From: Flavobacteriales bacterium UBA5871
Lineage (GTDB): Bacteria > Bacteroidota > Bacteroidia > Flavobacteriales_D > Crocinitomicaceae
NCBI GenBank assembly: GCA_002432085.1
Contig: DJFN01000199.1
Span: 25,450-51,319, forward strand
DNA length: 25,870 nt
Direction of reading: 5' to 3'
Positions 8,460-16,910 of this stretch are shown here, piece by piece. The position numbers and the translations under genes were made by a program. The notes beneath the pieces are model-generated. The model worked only from the letters and a program-made list of their open reading frames with translations, did not search any database and was not told the DNA's origin. How positions within the stretch are numbered: the stretch's first letter is position 1; every line of letters begins with the position of its first letter.

Positions 8460-9157
8460 TACAAACGATTTAATTGAAGTAAAAGAAAAAATCGCACGAG
8501 ATGGATCTGTCGTGTGATACGTGACGGTTGTTTTACCAGGCGGTAGGACCATTCGAGGTTATTTCTCACCCACCATTCCGGAGCGCGTTTTACCGTATCC
8601 GTAAACACGTCAAAACTTCCGCCCAATCCCTGGTAAACGGCTTTGTGGGCTTGTTGCATTTCTTCCATCAGCAGCTCCTGTTTCGGTGAACCCATAGCCA
8701 CGAAAACGACGTCCGGCTGCAGCTGTGCGATATCTGAAATAAGTGCCCGGCGTTCCTCTTCCGAAGACAGATAACCGTTACGGTGATTGACGATATCAAT
8801 GGCCGGGTAGCGTTTTTTCAGGCGTTTTATGGTTTCGGTAATGACCTCTTCGGTACCGCCAACGAAGTAAAACCGCTTCGTTGAGTGATACTTTTCGATA
8901 ATGTCAAGCCACAATTCGCATCCCGGAATTTTCTGGACTTTTTTGAAGCCTTTTTTCTGAAGGGCCCATACAGCACCGATACCGTCCGGATAACCGATAT
9001 TTCGGTTAATGATAGCTTTCATCAGCTCATTGGCGTGCAGGATTTTTTCTGCATTGACAGCCACCAGGATGGAATTGTTGGAAAACGCATATTGTATGAG
9101 CTCGTCCCGCGATTGCGGAGCATACGTATTCACACCATTCAATAATTTACTTTTCAT
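8459..9157 (-). CDS. WecG/TagA/CpsF family glycosyltransferase (GT26)
   Basis: This family adds the second sugar to a lipid-linked GlcNAc: ManNAcA in WecG, ManNAc in TagA. The 232-residue protein is of family length. Visible motifs are VAVNAEKIL (residues 32-40, with Asn35 near the position of the TagA substrate Asn/Thr), YPDGIGAVW (56-64, with the probable catalytic Asp58), KIPGCELW, YFVGG, QPDVVFVAMGSPKQE, and the C-terminal GGSFDVFTDTVKRAPEWW and RLVKQPSR segments that form the membrane-associated appendage. Because WecB is the next gene and no WecC is seen, ManNAc is the more likely donor sugar (inference). It overlaps the upstream gene by 11 bp and the downstream wecB by one base. Confidence 0.92.
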   Translation of the reverse strand: MKSKLLNGVNTYAPQSRDELIQYAFSNNSILVAVNAEKILHANELMKAIINRNIGYPDGIGAVWALQKKGFKKVQKIPGCELWLDIIEKYHSTKRFYFVGGTEEVITETIKRLKKRYPAIDIVNHRNGYLSSEEERRALISDIAQLQPDVVFVAMGSPKQELLMEEMQQAHKAVYQGLGGSFDVFTDTVKRAPEWWVRNNLEWSYRLVKQPSRITRQIHLVRFFLLLQLNRL

Positions 9158-10346
9158 TTTCCAGCGTATTTAACAGGTAGCAGCTAAGGGCATGAAACAT
9201 GAATCCATTGCTCCACCGCATATAGGAAATTCGAGAACTCGCGCGTTTTTTCAACTGGTAATAGAAATACCCTTTTTTGTCCTGCATGTATTCCAGCGTC
9301 CATGCCAGCACCTTATCTGCAAGTTGTTTGTTGTTTTCCCAAATACCCAGCACATGCAGCGTTACCCAAAGCTGCCCCGGGCAATGTATATCGATCGGAT
9401 AGATTTTGTCATGATAATATTTCGGCATCCCGTCGGGTAAAAAGAAGTTCGACAAGTAAAACTCCGTTCCTTTCTTGAGATTACCATGAAAAGATTTGTC
9501 TTCGCAGTATTGCTGGTAAAAAGCTATTGCTTCGAGGTTGTAACCGGTATGGAAGCTGTCGATCCAGGATTGAACGGGCAATAAACCGTATACCCAGGAA
9601 CCGTCTTCTGCTTGTCCATGACAAGCTGCATTAACGATTTCAGCTGCGGTAGATTTATATTCTTCGTTTCGGGTGTAATGATAACAACGACTGAGTAATT
9701 TAGCTCCGAGCAGTGATGCATTGTAGACGGTATCGTTTCCTTTCAGCGGACTGTAAGAAAGAATAAACCCTCCTTCACATCTCGTGCGGTTGAGATCTTT
9801 CAGCATAAAATCCGCTGAAGAAAGCGCCGTATTGAGATAGCTGTGATTGCCGGTTACTTCGTAAGCATCCATCAAAGCAGAAGCACAGAATGTCGTTGCA
9901 ACGACCGTCGGTGTGTTTTTGGGGAAGAGGAATAACCGGCGCGCTTGCCAGTCGAAATTGTAGCCCCAGCAAGCACCGGAGTAATCTTTATTCTGCAACT
10001 GAAGCAGGAGCTCTGAAAGAGTTGTAATCTGTTTAAGGATTACTTCCGTTGAGCCAAAGCGTGTATCTCCGTTTTGCGCCAGCTTGTATATATTGCAATA
10101 GCCCGAAAGGAACAAACCAACGCCCTTTGCGTTGTATTCCTTGGGAACCAGCAGCACTTTACGGAAGTTGACCGGACTTCGTTTGAATCCCTGTATCCAG
10201 GCCAAACGAGCAAGATCCCAATGCTTGAGCGGAAGTGCCCGGAATACTTTGGAATTTAATCCGTCATAGGGATCCCAGCCTTTGAATTGTTCGGCTTCGC
10301 AGTACTTTTTAAGCAGCTGAAAAGAATGTCCGACGCTAGAGTTCAT
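9147..10346 (-). CDS. Predicted alpha/alpha-toroid protein of polysaccharide clusters, function unknown
   Basis: A 399-residue soluble protein with no signal peptide or membrane segment. Repeated helical hairpins with aromatic motifs (AFYQQYCED, ALMDAYEVTGNHSYLNTAL, LLSRCYHYTRNEEYKSTA, DGSWVYGLLP, FHTGYNLEAI, CPGQLWVTLHVLG) resemble (alpha/alpha)6-barrel enzymes such as glycan epimerases, GH88/GH105-like hydrolases and heparinase-associated proteins. I recall close relatives carrying a delta-aminolevulinic acid dehydratase label, but none of the HemB catalytic lysine or zinc-cysteine motifs is visible, so I do not accept that. It overlaps its upstream oxidoreductase partner and the downstream wecG each by 11 bp, indicating tight coupling. 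A role in modifying a cytoplasmic sugar or lipid-linked intermediate with the fused oxidoreductase is inference only. Confidence 0.72.
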   Translation of the reverse strand: MNSSVGHSFQLLKKYCEAEQFKGWDPYDGLNSKVFRALPLKHWDLARLAWIQGFKRSPVNFRKVLLVPKEYNAKGVGLFLSGYCNIYKLAQNGDTRFGSTEVILKQITTLSELLLQLQNKDYSGACWGYNFDWQARRLFLFPKNTPTVVATTFCASALMDAYEVTGNHSYLNTALSSADFMLKDLNRTRCEGGFILSYSPLKGNDTVYNASLLGAKLLSRCYHYTRNEEYKSTAAEIVNAACHGQAEDGSWVYGLLPVQSWIDSFHTGYNLEAIAFYQQYCEDKSFHGNLKKGTEFYLSNFFLPDGMPKYYHDKIYPIDIHCPGQLWVTLHVLGIWENNKQLADKVLAWTLEYMQDKKGYFYYQLKKRASSRISYMRWSNGFMFHALSCYLLNTLENEK

Positions 10347-12471
10347 ATACGGCCCCTTTATTTTGGATTGACTTTAAGACGAGAAAAGTTGATTTGGTGA
10401 CCGCAAAAATTTCTTCTGCCGGAATAGTCACTTTACCTTCTAACAGATTTCCTACAAAAGCCTCAACCATTTCCTTTTGTCCTTTATTCTGATTGAACAA
10501 TTTAATCCTTTGGGGCCTGCCTTTACCGTATAACATCAATTCTTTAAAGTCTTTTATGATTGCCGTGCTGCCTGCATGATATACTTCCAGGTATTCTTTT
10601 GGCAATTCTTTAGAGCCATTTGAAAAATAAGCTACTGTTCCTATAGAACCGTTTTCAAATTGAATAGAGATCGTAACCGTGTCGTTCAGTCCGTTTGGAT
10701 CCGGGATCGCAACGGCAGAGAGTGACGCTGGTTTACTTCCGTTGATATAGGTGAGCAGGTCAATGAAGTGACAAGCTTCACCAACGATTCGGCCTCCTCC
10801 GATTTCCATATCCTGGATCCATGAATCTTTGGGAATACTTCCTGCATTTACCCTGTAAATCATAGACATCGCACCGGAACCGATCTTTTTCTTCAGCTGT
10901 TGAACAAGGGGTGAAAATCTCCTGTTGAAGCCGATCATTACTGATCTACCGCTTTCCGCATGTGCTTCCTGAATTTCCTCCAGTTCAGTTTCTGTAAGAC
11001 AAATCGGCTTTTCAACAAAGACATTTTTTCCCGATTGAAGTCCTTTCAACACATACTTAGCGTGTGAATCATGTCTTGTAGCAACAAAAATCGTATTTGT
11101 TTCTTCATTGAAAACATCATGTTCATCAGACGCACAGAATGAAAACTGGTATTTTTCTGCTACTCTTTTGGAAGTTGTTCCTGTATTGGTCAGCACACCT
11201 ACTCTTCGAATACGCTGATCTGAAGGGATATTAGGCAGCAGATTTCCCTGGGCGTAGCTTCCGGCCCCGATAAAGGAAATGTTTACTTTCTTTTCTTCGG
11301 TCAATGGTCTGATCGCTATTTTCGAGCGCTTATGCTCCTTCGTTGTATCGTACTTTAAAGCAATACCGATAAAAGGCTCCGACTTTGAAACAACCATATC
11401 AAAGGCTTGTTTGGCCTGATCAAATGCAAATTCATGCGTGGTGATATAGTCAATGTTGATCGCGCCTTTATGTACTAATTGCTGAAAGGCTTCCATGTTT
11501 CGTTTTTCCGTCCATCTCACATACGCATACGGATAATCGATGCCTTTTTCTTCGTAATTGAGGTCATAGCGTCCAGGTCCGTACGAGCAGGCCATTTTCA
11601 ATTCCAGCTCTTTCCGATACCAGAAAGGATCTCTGTCAAAACCCGTTGGCACAGCACCCAGAACCACAATTTTTCCTTTTTTTCTTGCTATTTCGCCTGC
11701 ATAATTAATGGGATCCAAGCTGGATGTAGCCGCTGCAATTATTACGGCATCAACGCCATTTCCACCGGTCATCTGCATGATTTTTTCCGTTAATCCCGGA
11801 GCGTCTCTTGTAAATGCTTCATCAGCCACCTGATTTCTTTTTGCAATATCAACTGCAGCTTGTGACACATCGATCGCTACGACGTTCACTCCGGAAGCTT
11901 TCAGAATCAAGGCTGCAAGCTGACCCAGCAGTCCCAAGCCTATCACAGCGCAGGTTTCGCCCAGACGAAGATCGGCCTGGCGAACTCCCTGCATGGATAT
12001 AGCACCTAAGGTATTATACGCCGCTTGCTTTAAATCAGCATCGGGTGCTAATTTCACGCATAAGTTAGTTGGTATAGCTACAATTTCAGCGTGATTCGCG
12101 TAGCCTGCGCCTGCACAAGCCACAAGATCGCCGACTTGAAACTCTGTTACATCCGGACCAACTTCGATTACTTCTCCTGCGCAGCTGTAACCCAGAGGTG
12201 AATAAGCATCCAGTTTTTTCATTACTGCGCGGTAGGTTTGAATCGGACCTTGTTTTCGCAACGTATCCAATACCTGCTTCACCTGTTGAGGACGCTCCTT
12301 TGCCTTTCCGATAAGGCTCTTCCTTGCTGCTGAAACGGTTGAGCCTTCTGTTCCGGCACTGATAATGGAAAAATGATTCTTAACGATCACCATTCCTTTT
12401 CCCAATTGCGGGTAAGGCAATTCCTGGATAACCATGTCTCCGGATCCTAATTTTTGGGTAAGTTGTTCCAT
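10336..12471 (-). CDS. Bi-domain oxidoreductase: MDR alcohol-dehydrogenase-like plus Gfo/Idh/MocA fusion
   Basis: A 711-residue cytoplasmic fusion. Residues 1 to about 375 are a medium-chain dehydrogenase/reductase with GYSCAGEVIEVG (94-105) and the Rossmann motif VIGLGLLG (176-183). Residues about 395-711 form a Gfo/Idh/MocA oxidoreductase with its own nucleotide motif FIGAGSYAQGN (400-410) and the EKP motif (487-489) that usually supplies the catalytic lysine. The zinc ligands of classical ADHs appear absent: the catalytic-Cys region reads ISAGTEG and the GHE position reads GYANHAE. Two cofactor sites in one chain suggest paired oxidation/reduction on a sugar, for example epimerisation or keto-sugar formation, with the neighbouring toroid protein. 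Such fusions are known from polysaccharide clusters, but I know of no firm reaction. The upstream GT4 stop is 9 bp away. Confidence 0.9.
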   Translation of the reverse strand: MEQLTQKLGSGDMVIQELPYPQLGKGMVIVKNHFSIISAGTEGSTVSAARKSLIGKAKERPQQVKQVLDTLRKQGPIQTYRAVMKKLDAYSPLGYSCAGEVIEVGPDVTEFQVGDLVACAGAGYANHAEIVAIPTNLCVKLAPDADLKQAAYNTLGAISMQGVRQADLRLGETCAVIGLGLLGQLAALILKASGVNVVAIDVSQAAVDIAKRNQVADEAFTRDAPGLTEKIMQMTGGNGVDAVIIAAATSSLDPINYAGEIARKKGKIVVLGAVPTGFDRDPFWYRKELELKMACSYGPGRYDLNYEEKGIDYPYAYVRWTEKRNMEAFQQLVHKGAINIDYITTHEFAFDQAKQAFDMVVSKSEPFIGIALKYDTTKEHKRSKIAIRPLTEEKKVNISFIGAGSYAQGNLLPNIPSDQRIRRVGVLTNTGTTSKRVAEKYQFSFCASDEHDVFNEETNTIFVATRHDSHAKYVLKGLQSGKNVFVEKPICLTETELEEIQEAHAESGRSVMIGFNRRFSPLVQQLKKKIGSGAMSMIYRVNAGSIPKDSWIQDMEIGGGRIVGEACHFIDLLTYINGSKPASLSAVAIPDPNGLNDTVTISIQFENGSIGTVAYFSNGSKELPKEYLEVYHAGSTAIIKDFKELMLYGKGRPQRIKLFNQNKGQKEMVEAFVGNLLEGKVTIPAEEIFAVTKSTFLVLKSIQNKGAVYEL

Positions 12472-12480
12472 AATTTTACT

Positions 12481-13587
12481 CTAAACAGCTTGTTCTTCGA
12501 TCCAATTCTGAATATTCCGGCAGTATTGGGCGCTTGTATATCTTTTTTCGTACGTTTTCAGGTTCATCTCCGAAAGGAATGTGAACAGCCCCGGATCCTG
12601 AATGATTGCTAAAATCTTTTCCACGAACGCATTCGAATCATGGTTTTTTATCATAAATCCGTTTACTCCATCTTCCATCGTGTCGGGAATTGCTCCAACC
12701 GACGACGACACTACAGGCAATCCAAATGCCATAGCTTCGATCACAACCAAAGGCTGGCCTTCGTTAAATGATGGAAAGACAAAGATATCCGAACTGCTTA
12801 AAAGCTGCCATTTCTTTTCTCGTAATAGAATCCCGTGAAAGACGATCTTTGATCCGAGATTGTATTTTTCAATATAGCTGAAGGCTTCATTTTTATCTTT
12901 TTCAGAACTCCATTCACCAACAATATTGTACTGAAAATTAATCCCGTGGTCCGTCAGTTTTTTGACTATTTCCAACGTGACGTGAATTCCTTTTTGCAGG
13001 CTTAATGCCCCGATAAACAGCAATTGAACGGGTGACTCAGGCACCGGCCCTTTTTTAGAGCTTCGCATTAAACCTGATCCCATCTCAATGCCATTGTCAA
13101 TGACCACGCATTTATCGAGTCCATGAGTGTTTAGCGTTTTCCGAACGGAATCGCCTAATACCCTGATGGAGTCAAATTTTTTGAGGACGGAGCGTCCGAT
13201 CCTGTATTTGTACCCGGTTTTTTCCAGGAAATAGAAATTTCTTCCTGCCAATTCTCCAATGAGCCTGGCACCGCGCATTTTAGTAACCGCCAGAACAGGA
13301 ACGATTTTCAACAACGGAAAAAAGTCTTTTGGAATAGATGTATAAACAACCGCAGGCTTCTGCTTCCATATGGCTTTACAGTTTTTAAGAACATATGCGA
13401 GATTTATCCCAACGTTCTTAAAGGAGAGCTTGCCCTGGTTGCTTTTGTTCTTATTTTGGTTCGAATTGGTAATCAGATGATACTCTCCTTTTTCTGAGAA
13501 ATAATCAAATAATAACTTCGCACGAATTTCGCCGCCGCCATAAGGAGGAGGAATATTAAGAATCAGCAGCTTCTTTTTCCTGGTCAT
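12481..13587 (-). CDS. Glycosyltransferase family 4 (GT-B)
   Basis: A 368-residue cytoplasmic or peripheral membrane glycosyltransferase that would add one sugar to the lipid-linked repeat unit. The N-terminal acceptor domain begins LLILNIPPPYGGGEIRA, the glycine-rich loop typical of GT4. The C-terminal donor domain starts near LLFIGALSLQKGIHV and contains VFHGILLREK, SDIFVFPSFNEGQPLVVIEA with the EX7E motif (EGQPLVVIE), FGLPVVSSSVGAIPD and DGVNGFMI. The order and motifs fit a retaining GT4 enzyme; donor and acceptor cannot be told from sequence. Its ATG overlaps the stop of the ATP-grasp gene by four bases (ATGA). Confidence 0.93.
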   Translation of the reverse strand: MTRKKKLLILNIPPPYGGGEIRAKLLFDYFSEKGEYHLITNSNQNKNKSNQGKLSFKNVGINLAYVLKNCKAIWKQKPAVVYTSIPKDFFPLLKIVPVLAVTKMRGARLIGELAGRNFYFLEKTGYKYRIGRSVLKKFDSIRVLGDSVRKTLNTHGLDKCVVIDNGIEMGSGLMRSSKKGPVPESPVQLLFIGALSLQKGIHVTLEIVKKLTDHGINFQYNIVGEWSSEKDKNEAFSYIEKYNLGSKIVFHGILLREKKWQLLSSSDIFVFPSFNEGQPLVVIEAMAFGLPVVSSSVGAIPDTMEDGVNGFMIKNHDSNAFVEKILAIIQDPGLFTFLSEMNLKTYEKRYTSAQYCRNIQNWIEEQAV

Positions 13588-14615
13588 TCCAAGCCTGTTT
13601 TGTTTATGTAAGCATGAATAGCTTCCGCTACTTCGACTTCAACTATTGATGTTCTTTCAATGCACTCCCAGTTGCCTTCCGGGTTTTTTTGAAAAAAATA
13701 CGGCGAAGTGTCCAGGGTGTGGGTTCCGAAATACAAAGCCTGGAATTCTATCAATGAAAATTCTTTGCCGTTATAAGCAATATCCATGGCAAAAAAGGGA
13801 AGATTTTGCTCGTCGGTGAACTGTTTCGCATAATCGAGCATTCCTTCCGGCAGATCTTTCGTATAACTGATCAATCCGCTTCCGCTCGCTCTGAAATCAT
13901 TTTTCCTTGTTTTACGTTCCAATACGTAATACTTCTCCCCGAACACCAGTACTTTCCAATCCTTGTCCATTCCTGGGATCAGATTCTGAGTGACGAATTT
14001 TCTTCTGAATTTCGATTCCTTGAGATAGCCTTTATGCTTTAGAGCGCGCATACTATCCCATAGCTCGAACTTCCAGTTAAAGCTCCGGGAGAATTTTTTC
14101 ACTTTTTGAAGCGCATCCGAAGGACTGTTGAGCAGCGTAACGGTTTTCCCTGTAGCTCCGAATGCACTTTTCAATACCAGCGGATAGTGATTTTGCTCTT
14201 TCCGCCGATTGAAATCTTCCAGGGTGCCAAAATAGCTGGAGCGAATATTTTTTATCCCCGGATTCGGAGATAAATCGCGCAGAATTTCCATAAAGTTCTT
14301 GTTGTGGTGTGCCCTCAGGTATTTATAGCCCGGTAGAATTTGGATACCCGACAGCTCTAACCCGTAGACCATATCCTCCACATAACTTTTGTAGAACAGG
14401 TCTTCATCTTCGGAACTGGTGTAGAAGACGATTTTCCCTTTCAGATAGCCCAGATTCCGAAAGTCGATATCCGTATAGTCTATAAATTGACAGGTGTGGC
14501 CTAAACGACGTAAGTTTTCGCTTAACACTTTTTGATCCATACCACTTCTGTAGGGCTTGGCTGCCCATTTTGAAGAGAAGATCCCATTATAATTTTTGAT
14601 GAAAATAATATCCAT
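13584..14615 (-). CDS. ATP-grasp ligase (RimK-like), predicted carboxylate-amine ligase of the EPS cluster
   Basis: A 343-residue cytoplasmic protein. A divergent N-terminal domain (1 to about 100) precedes an ATP-grasp core with the small-domain strand YPLVLKSAFGATGK (144-157; Lys149 as ATP ligand), the hinge FVTQNLIPGMDKDWKV (207-222), FGEKYYVLERKTRKNDFRA (225-243), and the metal-binding end FFAMDIAYNGKEF...LIEFQA with Asp278, Glu290 and Gln292 near the usual Asp/Glu/Asn ligands. ATP-grasp enzymes activate a carboxylate as acyl phosphate and join it to an amine or similar nucleophile. In a cluster with a possible lactyl-ether pathway, joining an amino acid to a sugar carboxylate is a plausible but untested role. 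It sits between capA and a GT4 gene (4 bp overlap downstream, 7 bp gap upstream). Confidence 0.82.
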   Translation of the reverse strand: MDIIFIKNYNGIFSSKWAAKPYRSGMDQKVLSENLRRLGHTCQFIDYTDIDFRNLGYLKGKIVFYTSSEDEDLFYKSYVEDMVYGLELSGIQILPGYKYLRAHHNKNFMEILRDLSPNPGIKNIRSSYFGTLEDFNRRKEQNHYPLVLKSAFGATGKTVTLLNSPSDALQKVKKFSRSFNWKFELWDSMRALKHKGYLKESKFRRKFVTQNLIPGMDKDWKVLVFGEKYYVLERKTRKNDFRASGSGLISYTKDLPEGMLDYAKQFTDEQNLPFFAMDIAYNGKEFSLIEFQALYFGTHTLDTSPYFFQKNPEGNWECIERTSIVEVEVAEAIHAYINKTGLE

Positions 14616-14622
14616 AACTTCT

Positions 14623-15732
14623 TTATTTTCCTTCTAACAAATCAATAATTACTTCCCTGTGCACCCGGCTTCGAATGACATTCAGCAGCATCGCTTTTTT
14701 CCTTGACGGGTAAAAGATTTTGACAAATGGTAAGTAGGAGAACACTTTGCGCTGGATTCTGCCATGCCCGCGAAAAGTACTGAAATACGTTTTTTCAAAG
14801 CGCTGAATGAATTCGGTCCAGTTTGCCGCAATGAATGCAGGATCAGAAGTATTTGCAGACAACACTTCCATGTGTTCATCGAATAATTTCGTCTCAGCAG
14901 GATTTAAAGGTGTTATGCCCGGAAAGGTTTGTTTGAATGGGATCAGCTTCACTTTTTTTTCTGTTTCTGATAGTTCGATACTGATCAGATAGCCGTTTGT
15001 CCAACTGGGTGATTTTCTGTTCGCATAGTCAAACAACAAATTGCCCTGACCATAAATGATATCCGAATTTTTATATTTTTCCCATGCCCCCGAAATATGT
15101 GAGTGCTGACACACGACCATATCCGCACCCAGCTCGCAGATAAAGCGGGCTATTTTTTGCAATTCGGGAGACGGGTAAGGATAGTGCTCTTTTCCTTCGT
15201 GAAGGATAACGATGCAATAGTCGATCTCCTGTTTTAATTTTAAGATATCGAGCGTCAACTGTTTTAAATCAAGCGGGTTGGCTCCTGCTTTATCCGCTTT
15301 GGCTATACCAAATTCAATATCGCTGTAGGACAGCAACCCGATAGTGAGCTCGCCTTTGAAAATATATGGCTTGCCAGCATCCGACAAGTTTTTCCCCGCG
15401 CCGAAATACTCCAATCCTGCTTTTTTACAATTGTCCAGCGTATCGGTAACACCGCCGTCGCCGTAATCGCCAATATGGTTGTTGGCAAGGCTAACTGCTT
15501 TTATTCCCGATTTTTTTAAAGTCGCTGCTGCGTCGGTCGTGCCCTTGATATTTGCTCCCGATTTGATAATCTTTGTTTCCCTTTCTGTGAGCGGCACTTC
15601 CAGGTTTACTATGGACAAATCGGCCGAGTCAAAAACGTGCTGCAAATCTCCAAACAGCTTATCGTTGTCTCTGGTAAATAAAGACCGGTTACTGTTTATC
15701 GGACAAACATCGCCACCTATAATTATTTTCAT
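14623..15732 (-). CDS. capA: CapA family protein (poly-gamma-glutamate capsule-type metallophosphoesterase fold)
   Basis: A 369-residue protein of the PGA_cap family. Motifs: GGDVCP (6-11, Asp8), IVNLEVPLTE (41-50), SLANNHIGDYGDGG (81-94, the metal-binding NNH), ILHEGKEHYPYPSPE (176-190, His178) and VVCQHSHISG (207-215, His210/His212), all matching the calcineurin-like metal site. A basic C-terminal region (FRGHGRIQRKVFSYLPF and RKKAM) ends the protein. There is no signal peptide or membrane anchor, unlike Bacillus CapA, so a cytoplasmic role is likely. CapA in Bacillus is needed for poly-gamma-glutamate capsule, but the Mur-ligase-like CapB and CapC are absent here. Pairing with the next-door ATP-grasp ligase suggests a joint amide-forming or decorating role (inference). 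It overlaps wzy by four bases. Confidence 0.88.
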   Translation of the reverse strand: MKIIIGGDVCPINSNRSLFTRDNDKLFGDLQHVFDSADLSIVNLEVPLTERETKIIKSGANIKGTTDAAATLKKSGIKAVSLANNHIGDYGDGGVTDTLDNCKKAGLEYFGAGKNLSDAGKPYIFKGELTIGLLSYSDIEFGIAKADKAGANPLDLKQLTLDILKLKQEIDYCIVILHEGKEHYPYPSPELQKIARFICELGADMVVCQHSHISGAWEKYKNSDIIYGQGNLLFDYANRKSPSWTNGYLISIELSETEKKVKLIPFKQTFPGITPLNPAETKLFDEHMEVLSANTSDPAFIAANWTEFIQRFEKTYFSTFRGHGRIQRKVFSYLPFVKIFYPSRKKAMLLNVIRSRVHREVIIDLLEGK

Positions 15733-16910
15733 GCGTTCTTCATTTTTATCACCGGTTTCTTTGCATCCAGATAGGCAATAATCAGGATGGAATAAATCAT
15801 CTCCGGGCTAAACAGGTTGACCGAATAAATTGAGCTCAGACCAATGGTTATTATCCAGATCAGCAGCGCATCGCCTTCAATGGTTTTTTTGTATCTGATA
15901 AAAAGCTTGTAGACCGATCGGAAGAAATATAAGACCAGCAAAATCCCTAAAATTCCGAAGTCGTAGAGTATTTCCAGGACATCACTGTGTGCCACAATAA
16001 AATGATGGATCGTCTCACCGAAAAACTGTTTGGTCGCGTAAATACCGTTTCCAAAGAGCAATTTAAAGACTTCTATATTATCTCCGAAGACATCATTCAG
16101 AATAAGACTGTACATATTTCCTCTTCCTGACCCGGCCGTTTTCAGGTCGTTAAAGTCCTGCATACGGTGCTCAATGACCTCAATATTATCCTGGATAAAA
16201 TAGATTGCTGCACCGAATACCACGGCTCCTGCGAGAATGTCAATGAATTTTCTTCGCTTTGAGTTGGTTATGACCCTGAGATAATAGACTAAAAATCCGA
16301 TAGCGAACGCCACTATTACTCCTCTTTTAAATGACAATACTGCTCCGAGGGCTATAATGCCGATCAGAATATTTTTCATCGTTTTATTAGGGAGCAGCAA
16401 TACGAAAGGAAAAAATCTCAGCAGATTATAACCATTATTTGAAACTGCATAAAAACGGGAACCCCACATCAATGCCTGATTCGTCGAATCTCTTACAACA
16501 ATCAGGAAATAGATGATAACCAGAACGATGACAAGTGTTTCAATCTGTTTCACGCTTATCAGCCCGTTCTTAACCAGATTGCGTATGTAAAAGAAGCCGA
16601 CCATCCAATAGATGATCTTCACGAAATCCATTAACCCTTCTTCAAGGTTTTCTACATCCAGGAGAAAGAAGGCCGATACCATAAAGAGAAGGTAAGCAAT
16701 CGATTGTCCGACCTGGCTTAACCTGGAAACCCCGTTTTTAATATTGATATGAAGAATGGTCATTACCATGATGACAAAAAACACGGCGCGTCCGATTTGA
16801 GGAACTACCCGGTTCACTTCTTCCCCCTTTGAAGGATAGATCAAGTCTGTAAATGATAAAAAACAGAGAATGAAAACAGCAAAAAAACCGGTGTACTTAC
16901 CCAAAATCAT
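15729..16910 (-). CDS. wzy: O-antigen polymerase/ligase-like membrane protein (Wzy)
   Basis: A polytopic inner-membrane protein of 393 residues with about 10-12 hydrophobic segments, beginning MILGKYTGFFAVFILCFL. A frame opening lies further upstream (16949), but I choose the ATG at 16910 because it overlaps the preceding stop as ATGA and puts a short leader before the first membrane helix. The layout fits the O-antigen ligase/polymerase superfamily: a large periplasmic loop (about HRMQDFNDLKTAGSGRGNMY to the FGNGIYATKQF region) containing the SGRGNMY and LFGNGIYA motifs, and an HSDVLEILYDFG segment typical of Wzy/WaaL loops. It should polymerise undecaprenyl-linked repeat units in the periplasm. 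Sequence divergence is normal for this family, and a ligase role is less likely in an EPS operon. Confidence 0.87.
   Translation of the reverse strand: MILGKYTGFFAVFILCFLSFTDLIYPSKGEEVNRVVPQIGRAVFFVIMVMTILHINIKNGVSRLSQVGQSIAYLLFMVSAFFLLDVENLEEGLMDFVKIIYWMVGFFYIRNLVKNGLISVKQIETLVIVLVIIYFLIVVRDSTNQALMWGSRFYAVSNNGYNLLRFFPFVLLLPNKTMKNILIGIIALGAVLSFKRGVIVAFAIGFLVYYLRVITNSKRRKFIDILAGAVVFGAAIYFIQDNIEVIEHRMQDFNDLKTAGSGRGNMYSLILNDVFGDNIEVFKLLFGNGIYATKQFFGETIHHFIVAHSDVLEILYDFGILGILLVLYFFRSVYKLFIRYKKTIEGDALLIWIITIGLSSIYSVNLFSPEMIYSILIIAYLDAKKPVIKMKNA

Noticed and set aside
8460..8552. N-terminal extension of wecB to the frame opening at 8552
   Set aside because: The extra 31 residues lie inside the wecG coding region, are unlike the family, and the ATG at 8459 forms a TAATG junction and starts right before the conserved GARPNFMK motif.
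9147..10346. Delta-aminolevulinic acid dehydratase (HemB)
   Set aside because: I recall this label on relatives, but the zinc-cysteine and Schiff-base lysine motifs are missing and the helical-repeat pattern is unlike a TIM barrel.
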